Shown: positions 1 to 7,488 of the stretch, in pieces
Layout of the letters: each line of letters starts with the position of its first letter
Numbering within the stretch: the first letter of the stretch is position 1
Assembly (NCBI GenBank): GCA_001769655.1
Contig: MEPC01000004.1
Span: forward strand, 62,001-126,000
Origin: Bacteroidetes bacterium RIFCSPLOWO2_12_FULL_37_12
Lineage (GTDB): Bacteria; Bacteroidota; Bacteroidia; 2-12-FULL-37-12
Direction of reading: 5' to 3'
Length of the DNA stretch: 64,000 nt
Notes under the pieces: generated by a model
Databases searched by the model: none
The model's input: the letters and a program-made list of their open reading frames with translations, nothing else
What the model was told of the DNA's origin: nothing
Made by a program: the position numbers and the translations under genes

Positions 1-504
1 ATCAGAATAGTTGCTTTTGCTTTATCAAAAATATGTGTCAGTGGAAAATGAAATGTTAAACTACCAATTTTTTGGATTTGCCAATTATAGCTATTAACAG
101 TTAAGGCATTATATAATTTGTATTCTCCGTTTTCTTTCTTTGCAAACACGGAAGTGATACAAAGAGCATAAATATTCTTTAAACTATCAGACCATCCGAA
201 CAAAGTTTTGATTTCAATAAAACCATTTTGAGATTTCATATATAAAATTGTCGGATACCCCATTGAATAAGTTGGGGTCTCGGTATTGATTGCGTTGAGC
301 AGTTGGTCAACTTTCGGATATTTTATTTTCTCAGATTCAGCCCAGTAAGGACTGTTTTTAATGTTGTCTTTGTTTGGTTTTGAAATAAGATAATTTGTCC
401 AAAGAGTATAAACCGCTTTTAACTCTTTATCTGTCGTGTCAACCCCGGGATTTAAAGGAATTTGTCCAAATGCTGTAGTTGTAATTGTCAGAAGCAGTAT
501 GTAG
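1..504 (-). pseudogene. partial secreted protein, 5' end replaced by an IS end
   Basis: An open minus-strand frame runs off the left edge of the window. It starts inside a hydrophobic stretch (ILLLTITTTAFGQ) that looks like the end of a signal peptide, then continues with a soluble segment rich in K, N, Y and T. No ATG precedes the signal peptide. Upstream the frame runs straight into an IS-like end at 505-517. A GTG at 528-530 inside that IS end is in frame and could in principle serve as a new start. I do not recognise the family. The native start appears to have been removed by an insertion, so it is called a probable pseudogene. Without the left flank I cannot tell whether the 3' part is intact. 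Confidence 0.5.
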
Positions 505-517
505 TGTCTCGTCCTGA
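505..517 (+). mobile_element. IS-like terminal sequence (left)
   Basis: TGTCTCGTCCTGA is followed by AAAAAGTTGACAC, reading rightwards. From memory it resembles the termini of Bacteroidota IS481-type elements. The same 13-mer occurs inverted at 12235-12247. It cuts the upstream gene at its signal peptide. No intact transposase adjoins it. An IS481-family transposase remnant lies further inside, at 2796-3229. Confidence 0.5.
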
Positions 518-628
518 AAAAAGTTGACACTTTTATAGCGGTTTGACACGGGAAACAAAAACAAAAAAAGAATAAACCCACGCTTAGCATTTTTGAAATT
601 TTTTTTTTCTCTCGCTCATTTGGCACAT

Positions 629-684
629 TCCGATTTTTGCAACGCTCAAAAAATCGGAAAGAGCCAAATTTTTCCACCCAAAAA
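629..684. terminator. long hairpin downstream of the M43 protease gene
   Basis: Two arms of about 20 bp, TTTGGCACATTCCGATTTTT and its near-reverse-complement ending GAGCCAAA, are separated by a loop of about 11 bases. Only the three central bases (ACA against TCT) mismatch. It lies just past the stop of the minus-strand protease and is followed by a T-rich tract, so it could terminate that transcript. Similar hairpins are common in Bacteroidota accessory DNA, so a recombination-site role is also possible. Confidence 0.5.
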
Positions 685-708
685 AAAATAAATGATGAAT
701 TCAAAAAC

Positions 709-2688
709 TTACTCACTCACTATCAATTTCCCTATTGCTATTATCTGCTTCTCTTTCTTCACCCGGTAAAAATAAATTCCTTTCGCAAAATCTTTCACTT
801 CCACCGTCAAGTGATTGTTTTTTATTCCGGTGGTGCTGAATACCTGCTGACCGAGAATGTTGGTGAGGGTGACTTCATCGGGTTGCAGATTATTAAAGTC
901 AATATTGAGAAGTGAGGTGGCGGGGTTGGGGTATATATTAACGAAACCGGAAAAGAACATATTAGAAATTCCGGCCCCTAATCCGTTTATTATGATAGTA
1001 TAATCCTCTGCTTGTCCATACTTGACACTATCGCAAGAACCGAGAATACTATATGTAAAAAGATCTGAAATAGCCCTCATTCTTATTGGAGTATTTAATG
1101 CAGTTCCTGATGAAGGGATAGTAATTATCCCAGAGTGATAAACAAGGGAATCATTGGTAAAAAAAACTAATTCTGTTATTTCAAGCACTCCATCATTGTC
1201 ATAATCGATAAAAACTTTTACATCTTCTTTTAGAGTAGTGCCTATCCTACCTGTTGTTATAGAAATCGGATAGCTAACCCCCGTATCCAGAGTGGTCATT
1301 TTAGTACAAGTGAAATCCTTATATCCACCATCATTCTTGGCTACATCGGTAGTATTATTAATAGTATTGAAAACGATATTGCGAATTCCTATTCCATAGT
1401 TATTGGATAAATTTTTTGCATAAACTGTGCATGCTGGCAAGGGTGCATCGTAAAGAGTAAGGAAATTGGTTTTGATGATTGAATCACTCCAATTGTTATT
1501 GCTGATTTTTAATTTGACTGAATAAATTCCGGAGGAAGAATAAGTATGATTAGGATTCCGGTTTGTATAATCTACTATTCCATTGTTATCAACATCCCAT
1601 TCCCATGAAGTTGCCCATAAACTTGAATCTATAAACTGTATTGGAGTGCCTACACAAAATGAAGTGTTATTAACATTTCCTATTTGAGCAATGGGTTTAT
1701 TGCTACCTACACAACCAGTAAGATTTAGATTTGATGCAGTTGGATAATTGGATAAATATTGTCTTCCTCCCGGTCCTATGTTTGCACGGATGCGCATTAT
1801 TTGCTCATTGGTAAATTGATTCTTACAATCGTCAGATGAATAGTCCATATAATTATGGACAAATAAATTATTAGAAGAACTACCATCACAAGCATTAGTG
1901 CCCGATGAATCACAATAGACGGAGCTTCTTTTATGGGGTGGCGTATCGCCACAACAATCACCTAAATCACTGCCACATTGATTGCCGACCGGACAAGTAG
2001 TTCCACCTAAATCTCCCTCAAAAGTATGAAATAATCCTAAAGCATGCCCCATTTCATGCGTAGCGACATGAGAATTTACTGAAAGTCCAAATACACCATA
2101 CCCAACTAAAAAACTTGCTACTTGCGAAAACCCTGCCAAGCCGCTTGCAAATTTATTGACAACCCAGATACTCAAATAGTTGTTTTTACTCCAAAAGCCG
2201 GTCAATGCCATAAGTTGATTTAGATTAGTACCCGTAACCCCGTTAGCAACATAATCGGGCACTCCTGAAGCGTCTACTCTATTGATTCCTGAATGTGGGT
2301 TTCCGTACGGGTCTATTGAAGCTAAGCAAAACTCTATTTTTGCATCAACACCCATTCCATTTATATTGCTATAATCTTCGTTCAGAATATTTATTGCATT
2401 AATCACCTGCAAATCGGGAATATTTTCATTGGCTCCAACTGATGAACCAACATGCATAATATGAACAGCTACTGGAATTGTATAAATAGTATCCGAATTA
2501 ATTTTCCCACTTGTGGAAATTATTTTTTGCAAAATATTCAGTGATTCATTTTGGTATGCAAGATATGTGGAATCGCTTTTCATTATTTGTTCATCACAAA
2601 TTGCCTTCTCAAAAGTGATTTGTGCTTTTGAATTGAATGCAATGAAAATCAAAATTATCGCCTTTAAAAAAAGTAATTGTTTTTTCAT
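709..2688 (-). CDS. secreted M43-type zinc metalloprotease with T9SS sorting domain
   Basis: This 659-residue protein has an N-terminal signal peptide (about residues 1-23). It has the extended zinc motif HEMGHALGLFH near residue 210, as in pappalysin/cytophagalysin (M43) proteases, with the cysteine-rich segments usual around it. A PKD-like domain follows at about 335-415, then a GEVED-type beta domain at about 430-565. The last 80 residues form a type A Por sorting domain (YPNPATSLLNIDF; ends KLIVSE). Family knowledge predicts export by T9SS and attachment to, or release from, the cell surface, where it would cleave extracellular protein. It stands alone: the IS-interrupted gene lies downstream and the transposase remnant upstream. 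The only plausible start is the ATG that opens the signal peptide. Confidence 0.9.
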   Translation of the reverse strand: MKKQLLFLKAIILIFIAFNSKAQITFEKAICDEQIMKSDSTYLAYQNESLNILQKIISTSGKINSDTIYTIPVAVHIMHVGSSVGANENIPDLQVINAINILNEDYSNINGMGVDAKIEFCLASIDPYGNPHSGINRVDASGVPDYVANGVTGTNLNQLMALTGFWSKNNYLSIWVVNKFASGLAGFSQVASFLVGYGVFGLSVNSHVATHEMGHALGLFHTFEGDLGGTTCPVGNQCGSDLGDCCGDTPPHKRSSVYCDSSGTNACDGSSSNNLFVHNYMDYSSDDCKNQFTNEQIMRIRANIGPGGRQYLSNYPTASNLNLTGCVGSNKPIAQIGNVNNTSFCVGTPIQFIDSSLWATSWEWDVDNNGIVDYTNRNPNHTYSSSGIYSVKLKISNNNWSDSIIKTNFLTLYDAPLPACTVYAKNLSNNYGIGIRNIVFNTINNTTDVAKNDGGYKDFTCTKMTTLDTGVSYPISITTGRIGTTLKEDVKVFIDYDNDGVLEITELVFFTNDSLVYHSGIITIPSSGTALNTPIRMRAISDLFTYSILGSCDSVKYGQAEDYTIIINGLGAGISNMFFSGFVNIYPNPATSLLNIDFNNLQPDEVTLTNILGQQVFSTTGIKNNHLTVEVKDFAKGIYFYRVKKEKQIIAIGKLIVSE

Positions 2689-2795
2689 TTCATTTTGATT
2701 TTTAATTGTTAAAAAATATTTTTCGGTTCATAAATCTGTTTCAATCATTATTTTATTTTCTGTCAAGTTTCACAAGGTTGTTGGGTTAAACAAAC

Positions 2796-3229
2796 TTACT
2801 TTGTCTTAAATTTGTTTTGCAAATATAAAATTTTATTTTTAAACCTATACGGTTTTTGTAAAAACAATTCTGGATTGAGTTCGTACCATTTTTTGACTGC
2901 CTAAAAAGGTGTTTTCACATTCAATTATTTTTTCAAACTACCGTGCCTCCTGTAAAGAAGATAATACACTAAAAACTTCATCAGTTGTGTATTCATTTCA
3001 TCCTTTATTATATTGCTCTCTGAGGATATTGTTTGATTTAATAATTCCGTTTGCTCTTTCTACCATACCATTTGTTTTTGGAGCGCTGGGTTTGGTTAAA
3101 CGATGGTCAATATTTTCTATTTTGCACAATTCGTCCATTTTAGAGGGCTTGGAGCAACTATCTCCTTTTTTAGATACCAATAAATTCAAGAGCGTTGTGT
3201 GTGTCCAGAATGGCAAATAAATCCAAAGG
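2796..3229 (-). pseudogene. IS481-family transposase remnant (C-terminal half)
   Basis: The minus strand carries pieces of an integrase-core transposase in more than one frame. One piece (2998-3216) reads KIENIDHRLTKPSAPKTNG then MVERANGIIK, the HRLTKP...NGxVER signature of IS481/IS3-type DDE transposases. A stop follows. A second in-frame piece ends at a TAA at 2796-2798 with AVKKWYELNPELFL, which matches the usual C-terminus of the family. The N-terminal half is missing: at about 3230 the similarity ends and intron-like sequence begins. The gene is broken by a stop and frameshifts and cannot make active transposase. Confidence 0.8.
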
Positions 3230-3480
3230 GTGAATGTCCATTATGCGTCCCGATAGTATCGGGAAAACATTAGTCCCAACAGTAATGTCGTGACAAGGTG
3301 ATTTACCGTAAGGTATGCACTGAAATAAGCGGGACTGTAAAGGTCTGTACTGACGAACAGAAATCGGATAGGAGGCAAAACTGAAAAGACGAGGTAGCAA
3401 AGCTTACTAAAGTCCAAAGATTAAATCATTCAGTTTTGTAGATCTGACCTTATAAGTGTCCGCCAGAAGCCGTGTCGTCT
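3230..3480 (+). mobile_element. probable 5' fragment of a group II intron
   Basis: About 250 bases begin GTGAATGTCC and contain AATGTCGTGACAAGGTGA, GGGACTGTAAAGG, TACTGACGAACAG, GAGGCAAAACTGAAA, GCTTACTAAAGTCC and AAGTGTCCGCCAGAAGC. I recognise this order of motifs as domain I of Bacteroidota group II introns. That is from memory, not alignment. It interrupts the IS481 remnant in the opposite orientation. No reverse transcriptase ORF, domain V or 3' end follows, because the acetyltransferase cassette starts at once. It is therefore a truncated relic. Only weak minus-strand ORFs cross it, and I regard them as chance. Confidence 0.5.
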
Positions 3481-3484
3481 CATG

Positions 3485-4024
3485 CTATACTGTTTCATTG
3501 GTTAAAACGAAGATAATGTCTTTGCTTTTGTCTCCCGTTTTACGAGTTGTATCCAGTTTAAATTTATTTCTTAATAAAAGTTTGGTTGAATTAACATTGT
3601 CCTTATGAGTGTATGCTTCAATTTTTCTTAGTTTCATTTTATTAAATCCGAAGTCAAGAACTTTTACCAACGCTTCTTGCATATATCCCATGCCTTGAAA
3701 GTCGGGGTTAAGTGTGTAACCTGTTTCTGCTTTACATTCTATTTTTGAAATATTCCAAAGACAGATTGTCCCGATAAATTTATTTGTCCCTCTTTGAGTA
3801 ATTATCCATAACACTGATTCATTATTTACTATTTCCTTTTGTATTTTGGCAATGAACTCTTGCGTCTGCTCAATAGATGTATGTCTGAACCCTTCAAGAT
3901 ATTTATTTACTCTATCGTCTGAACGATGCAAAAAAATGTCTTTGTCATCAGTTGTTTCAAGTTGCCTTAAAATTAAACGGTCAGTTGTCAAAATTGGAAA
4001 AGGTGTGAATCTAGTTTCAATCAT
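3485..4024 (-). CDS. GNAT-family N-acetyltransferase (RimJ/RimL-like)
   Basis: This 179-residue protein fits the RimJ/RimL acetyltransferase subfamily in length and layout. It opens with TTDRLILRQLETTDD, has the central beta strands around WIITQRGTNKFIGTICLW, and has the acetyl-CoA-binding turn region ETGYTLNPDFQGMGYMQEAL at about residues 100-120. Members transfer acetyl from acetyl-CoA to the N-terminus of a ribosomal protein or to small amines. The substrate here cannot be told. It is the first of a run of minus-strand single-gene cassettes, and a copy of the shared intergenic repeat lies just upstream of its start. Confidence 0.85.
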   Translation of the reverse strand: MIETRFTPFPILTTDRLILRQLETTDDKDIFLHRSDDRVNKYLEGFRHTSIEQTQEFIAKIQKEIVNNESVLWIITQRGTNKFIGTICLWNISKIECKAETGYTLNPDFQGMGYMQEALVKVLDFGFNKMKLRKIEAYTHKDNVNSTKLLLRNKFKLDTTRKTGDKSKDIIFVLTNETV

Positions 4025-4060
4025 TGGTCGTCACTTTTTAATTTTGTAGTGTCGGAGTGT

Positions 4061-4130
4061 AGAGGAAGATTTAGTGCAACAGTGGCTGAATTGCATGTCC
4101 TATGGACGCAAAGAAACTCTAGTTGTTAGC
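4061..4130 (-). repeat. cassette-border repeat, short copy A
   Basis: About 70 bases matching one end of the repeat seen in full at 10518-10883. On the minus strand it begins GCTAACAACTAGAG and runs through GCAATTCAGCCACTGTTGCA. It lies between the acetyltransferase and the next cassette gene. The other end of the repeat is absent here. Confidence 0.75.
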
Positions 4131-4165
4131 ATCAGTGCATTTTTGTCTTTCGTGTCTGTTGTTCG

Positions 4166-4933
4166 TTACTGATGTTGCTTTAAAATCATTGTTAGTAAAA
4201 GCCCAAAACTTCTGTCTACCGATTTAAGTTTACCCGTTGTAAAGGAAACGCCAATTCCTGGACTCCCGTAGTAAGTAGGGGTTGGATAAATACCAAAAGG
4301 TACATCAGCAAGTCCAAAACCTGAAAGAGAATAAAACTTACAGATTTTATTTTCCTCCCAAACAATTGTTGCAGTTGCCCCGAAGAAACCGCCTTTATTA
4401 ATTTTAACTTTTTCGTTTTGTTTGATTGTATGTTTATAATATGTACCTGATTTAATTATTCGTTTTACTTTGTCTGCTCTGAAAGTATATGTTTTATTGT
4501 TAAAGTTGCCGTCACTGATAATGTAAACTGTATTTTTTTCGTGATTATTTAAATTGTTTTTAATAAAAGTGTCATCACCGTAATAAGTGTCAAGCGTCAG
4601 AGTCATTGTCCCTATGCTGTCACACGTGAAGTTTTTAAATTTAAAACAATTTGCTCCTTTCCCATGTGCTTGCTGTTTGATTGCTCTATAAAGTGATGCG
4701 ATGTCATCCCCTTTTTTGCTTATACATTTAAAGGTTTGGATAAATTTTAATGAGGAACTATCTGATGAATTTTCAATAAATGCAAATAAGTTGTTATTAC
4801 TTTTTGTTTGTCCGTTGCTTCTTTGTCCAAGTAGCAGAAAAATTGTCGCTATGAAAAGGATTATCCACCTAATAATTGTCTGATTTTGTGGTGTCAATTT
4901 GCTGTAAAAATATGTACGAAAAACGGTCGTCAT
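4166..4933 (-). CDS. unknown protein with an N-terminal hydrophobic segment
   Basis: This 255-residue protein has one hydrophobic stretch at about residues 24-38 (IRWIILFIATIFLLL) followed by a polar region rich in N, S and K. It would therefore be a signal-anchored or exported protein. The C-terminal third is rich in G, Y, F and P (GLADVPFGIYPTPTYYG), suggesting beta structure. I do not recognise the family. It is a single-gene cassette: the intergenic repeat lies downstream and the GCTAAT...GTTAGC spacer (4943-5073) upstream. Nothing shows a role. Given the neighbours, a stress or defence function is possible but unsupported. Confidence 0.6.
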   Translation of the reverse strand: MTTVFRTYFYSKLTPQNQTIIRWIILFIATIFLLLGQRSNGQTKSNNNLFAFIENSSDSSSLKFIQTFKCISKKGDDIASLYRAIKQQAHGKGANCFKFKNFTCDSIGTMTLTLDTYYGDDTFIKNNLNNHEKNTVYIISDGNFNNKTYTFRADKVKRIIKSGTYYKHTIKQNEKVKINKGGFFGATATIVWEENKICKFYSLSGFGLADVPFGIYPTPTYYGSPGIGVSFTTGKLKSVDRSFGLLLTMILKQHQ

Positions 4934-4942
4934 TGCATTGGT

Positions 4943-5073
4943 GCTAATGTTTTGAGGGTTTAAGAAGTGGCGATGTTAATATGACTTCCCTGTCAGAAAG
5001 CACAAAGTTAATTTAAAATTACGAACTGTCAAATTTTCAAGTAGCCAGCTATTTCTTTAAACCATATGTTAGC
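4943..5073. repeat. cassette-border spacer with GCTAAT...GTTAGC ends
   Basis: A spacer of 131 bases without a gene lies between the unknown membrane protein and the endonuclease. It starts GCTAAT and ends GTTAGC, the same inverted hexamers that end the 366-bp repeat at 10518-10883. The interior is unrelated to that repeat. Confidence 0.45.
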
Positions 5074-5094
5074 GGTATGTGGCACTTTTGTCCG

Positions 5095-5682
5095 CTATTT
5101 TGAAAGTCGTTTAATTTCATTTTCAATTTGCCCGATTACTTCTTCGTTTCTTATTTTGTCATCAATGCTGAACACGATAAAAACTTTTCCGCCAAACTTT
5201 TTTGTAAATTCGTCAAAACTCACTCTCATTCTTTCTGTCGCTGAATAGTTACCGAAATTTGCTTTTGCCGTGACGGGTTTGATTTGTATGCCAAATGCTT
5301 TTTTGCCAACCCAACCGAGATAATCAATGTCTCCAGCGTGGTCAAGCTCAGGGTCGCTTTCTACAAATTTTACATTTGGAAATTCTTTTGCAAGATTGTC
5401 TTCAATAACTGATTTCTCTCTTATGAAACCGTCATAAGTTCTGTTGATGGTTAAATTAAAAATATAATCAACACAGTCCTGTAATGTAAGTTGGTTAAAT
5501 GCTTCTGTCCATTCAGGAATTACAATTTCTTTGATTTTTACATAGAGCCGTTCACCAAGCTCTTCCAAACTTTCTTTTGTAATTTTACTTGGTGTTTTTC
5601 CGTCCGTATTGGCATTTTGAAAATACCATTTCTGCCATTCTTCAAATGATTTCGGTTGACATTCACGAATGAGAGCCATCAC
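5095..5682 (-). CDS. MjaI-like type II restriction endonuclease
   Basis: The protein resembles the MjaI restriction endonuclease family, whose prototype cuts CTAG. It has the family block ALIRECQPKSFEEWQKWYF near the N-terminus. A PD-(D/E)XK-like centre follows: GDIDYLGWVGKKAFGIQIKP supplies the acidic residue and the QIK lysine. The first usable start is GTG at 5682 or the ATG next to it. The same frame stays open upstream to 5859, overlapping the methyltransferase gene, and encodes a family-like segment EKVLNYTCQTYQLSRPNKVG with no ATG, GTG or TTG. The true N-terminus is therefore uncertain. The methyltransferase immediately upstream makes an R-M pair. I infer CTAG specificity from the family only. 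Confidence 0.8.
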   Translation of the reverse strand: MMALIRECQPKSFEEWQKWYFQNANTDGKTPSKITKESLEELGERLYVKIKEIVIPEWTEAFNQLTLQDCVDYIFNLTINRTYDGFIREKSVIEDNLAKEFPNVKFVESDPELDHAGDIDYLGWVGKKAFGIQIKPVTAKANFGNYSATERMRVSFDEFTKKFGGKVFIVFSIDDKIRNEEVIGQIENEIKRLSK

Positions 5683-5773
5683 TGTGCCGACTTTATTGGG
5701 ACGAGATAACTGATATGTTTGACAGGTGTAATTGAGAACTTTCTCTTTCTTTCCGAATTCTTTTAAATATCGC

Positions 5774-7084
5774 TTAAATGTTGATTTGGGTATTGGATTC
5801 GTTAAAAAGGGTAATGAATTTTTGTTTGTACTTAAAATCAGTTTTGCTGTCCACTTGCACTAACCCGTTTTTGATTAAATGAGCATTGATAAAAGTTTGG
5901 TTTTCAAGGTATAAGTAGCAAAGTAAATTATTTTCGCTGTCGTATTTTACATTGTCGTATTTAAGAAAAACTCTATTGCCTTTTGTTTTGTTTGTAAGAA
6001 AAGCAATGGCTTTCCCATTTATTTTTTTATCCTCTCTAATACCAATAAGTTTTACAGTCAGGTTATTGCTTAACCGAATTTTTTCAGGACTGACAATTTC
6101 TTTGACTGTAAAAAATTCTTCTCTTTCTACCGAACTATTTTTGTCAATCTTAGAACCGAATTGTAATTTTTTAATATCTATTTTTTTGTCAAGTGTATGA
6201 GGGTCTTTGAAGATATATGGTTGCTTTTGAATTTCCATTTGAAAATCTATATGGGTTTTCTCCACCATAAATTCAAAAGTTGTTTCGTGCCCGCCATAGG
6301 TGGATTGATTTGCTGAAAGTTTTTGCTTTATGACAGGAATAAATTCAGGATTGATTTCATAGCCAACCGAATTTCTTCCAAGATTTTTTGCGGCAAGGTT
6401 TGTAGTTCCACTGCCTGCGAAAGGGTCAAGAACCGTGTCGCCAACAAATGCAAACATTTTTATTAATCTTCTCGGCAATTCTTCGGGAAACATTGCAATG
6501 TGATTGTCTTGCCTTGCTCCTGCAAAATTCCAATGCCCTGCAAAGAATGTATTCCATTCTGTTGCTGTCATTTTTGAAAGTTGTTTATTTTCATTTGTCG
6601 GTTTTGGCGCGTCTCCCAATTTTTTGAAAACCAAAATAAATTCGTAGTCCAATTTCAAAATTCCATTTCGTGGATATGGATAAGAACCCATCTGAACACC
6701 ACCACCTGTCGTGTTGGATGTAGTTACTTTTTGCCATATAATAGCGCCCATATAGTCAAATCCAATGTTTTCGCAGAACTTAACAATTTCCTCTCGGATA
6801 GGAATTACTTTGTAGCGTCCGTAATAAACAGCACGAGCAAATTGATCTCCAATATTTACGCATAAACGGCAACCATTGTGAAGAGTACGGTAACACTCTT
6901 TCCAAACTAAATTGAGGTTGTTGATATAACTTTCGTAACTGTCGTGAAAACCGATTTGATTGTCTGTCCCATAGTCCTTGAGTTGCCAGTAGGGCGGTGA
7001 AGTGATAACCAAATGAACGGAATTGTCTGCCAATGCAGTCATTTGCCTGCTGTCACCGTTTATTATTTTATGATGTGTTTTCAA
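5774..7084 (-). CDS. DNA methyltransferase (N4/N6 type) with degenerate SNase-like tail
   Basis: This 436-residue protein is the modification partner of the MjaI-like nuclease. Residues 1-260 form the methylase: the catalytic motif SPPYWQLKDYG at 29-39 and the AdoMet motif DPFAGSGTTNLAAKNLG at 220-236. The catalytic motif precedes the AdoMet motif, the beta-class order. SPPY suggests N4-cytosine or N6-adenine amino methylation. Residues about 320-428 look like a staphylococcal-nuclease fold (VKLIGIRED, FLKYDNVKYDSENNLLCYLYL, INAHLIKNGLVQV). The catalytic Arg, Glu and Arg of SNase appear replaced by K, K and N, so it may bind rather than cut nucleic acid. The start is TTG at 7084, since no ATG lies between it and the upstream in-frame stop. 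It overlaps the stop of a truncated upstream frame. Confidence 0.9.
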   Translation of the reverse strand: MKTHHKIINGDSRQMTALADNSVHLVITSPPYWQLKDYGTDNQIGFHDSYESYINNLNLVWKECYRTLHNGCRLCVNIGDQFARAVYYGRYKVIPIREEIVKFCENIGFDYMGAIIWQKVTTSNTTGGGVQMGSYPYPRNGILKLDYEFILVFKKLGDAPKPTNENKQLSKMTATEWNTFFAGHWNFAGARQDNHIAMFPEELPRRLIKMFAFVGDTVLDPFAGSGTTNLAAKNLGRNSVGYEINPEFIPVIKQKLSANQSTYGGHETTFEFMVEKTHIDFQMEIQKQPYIFKDPHTLDKKIDIKKLQFGSKIDKNSSVEREEFFTVKEIVSPEKIRLSNNLTVKLIGIREDKKINGKAIAFLTNKTKGNRVFLKYDNVKYDSENNLLCYLYLENQTFINAHLIKNGLVQVDSKTDFKYKQKFITLFNESNTQINI

Positions 7085-7176
7085 TCGCCTTTTATTTTGG
7101 TCAAATTTACAATAAAAAGATTGTCTTTGTCTGCAAGTTGTAAACCGTCATGGTCTTTTTTGCCATTACCGCCAAC
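7081..7176 (-). pseudogene. C-terminal fragment of a gene upstream of the methyltransferase
   Basis: About 31 codons (VGGNGKKDHDGLQLADKDN, then LFIVNLTKIKGD and stop) read on the minus strand. They end in a TGA that overlaps the TTG start of the methyltransferase. Upstream the frame enters the end of intergenic repeat copy B and soon stops. It looks like the tail of a gene once translated together with the methyltransferase and cut off where the repeat joins. I cannot name the family. Confidence 0.35.
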
Positions 7177-7472
7177 GCCAGTCCATCTAAAAACTATCTT
7201 TCACCAGCAAAAATACACAAAAATCAGATGTATTAGAAGCAAAATACGGAAGGGGAAAAAAATAGACCGAATGAAAATTAAAAATAAATTCTCTCAGGTA
7301 CTTCTTGAACACATTTTCATAAATAAGCCACTCCACCTTTTTAACGAAATCCCCATAGAGAAAAAAAGGGAAAAAATCAAGGGAAAAAAAAACTTCCGAC
7401 CAGAGGCAGATTCAGTGCAACAGTGGCTGAATTGCATGTCCAATGGGCGCAACGAAGCCTTAGTTGTTTTAG
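7171..7472 (-). repeat. cassette-border repeat, copy B
   Basis: About 300 bases similar over their length to copy C (10518-10883). Shared blocks include CAGTCC(A/G)TCTAAAAACTA, GACCGAATGAAAATTAAAAA, AAATTCTCTC, AACGAAATCCCCAT, GTGCAACAGTGGCT and GGGCGCAACGAAGCCTTAG. Its ends are GCCAAC and GTTTTAG instead of GCTAAC and GTTAGC. It fills the gap of about 400 bases between the methyltransferase and the STAND gene, and I see no gene in it. Confidence 0.75.
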
Positions 7473-7488
7473 TTGTAGTTTTATGTAA

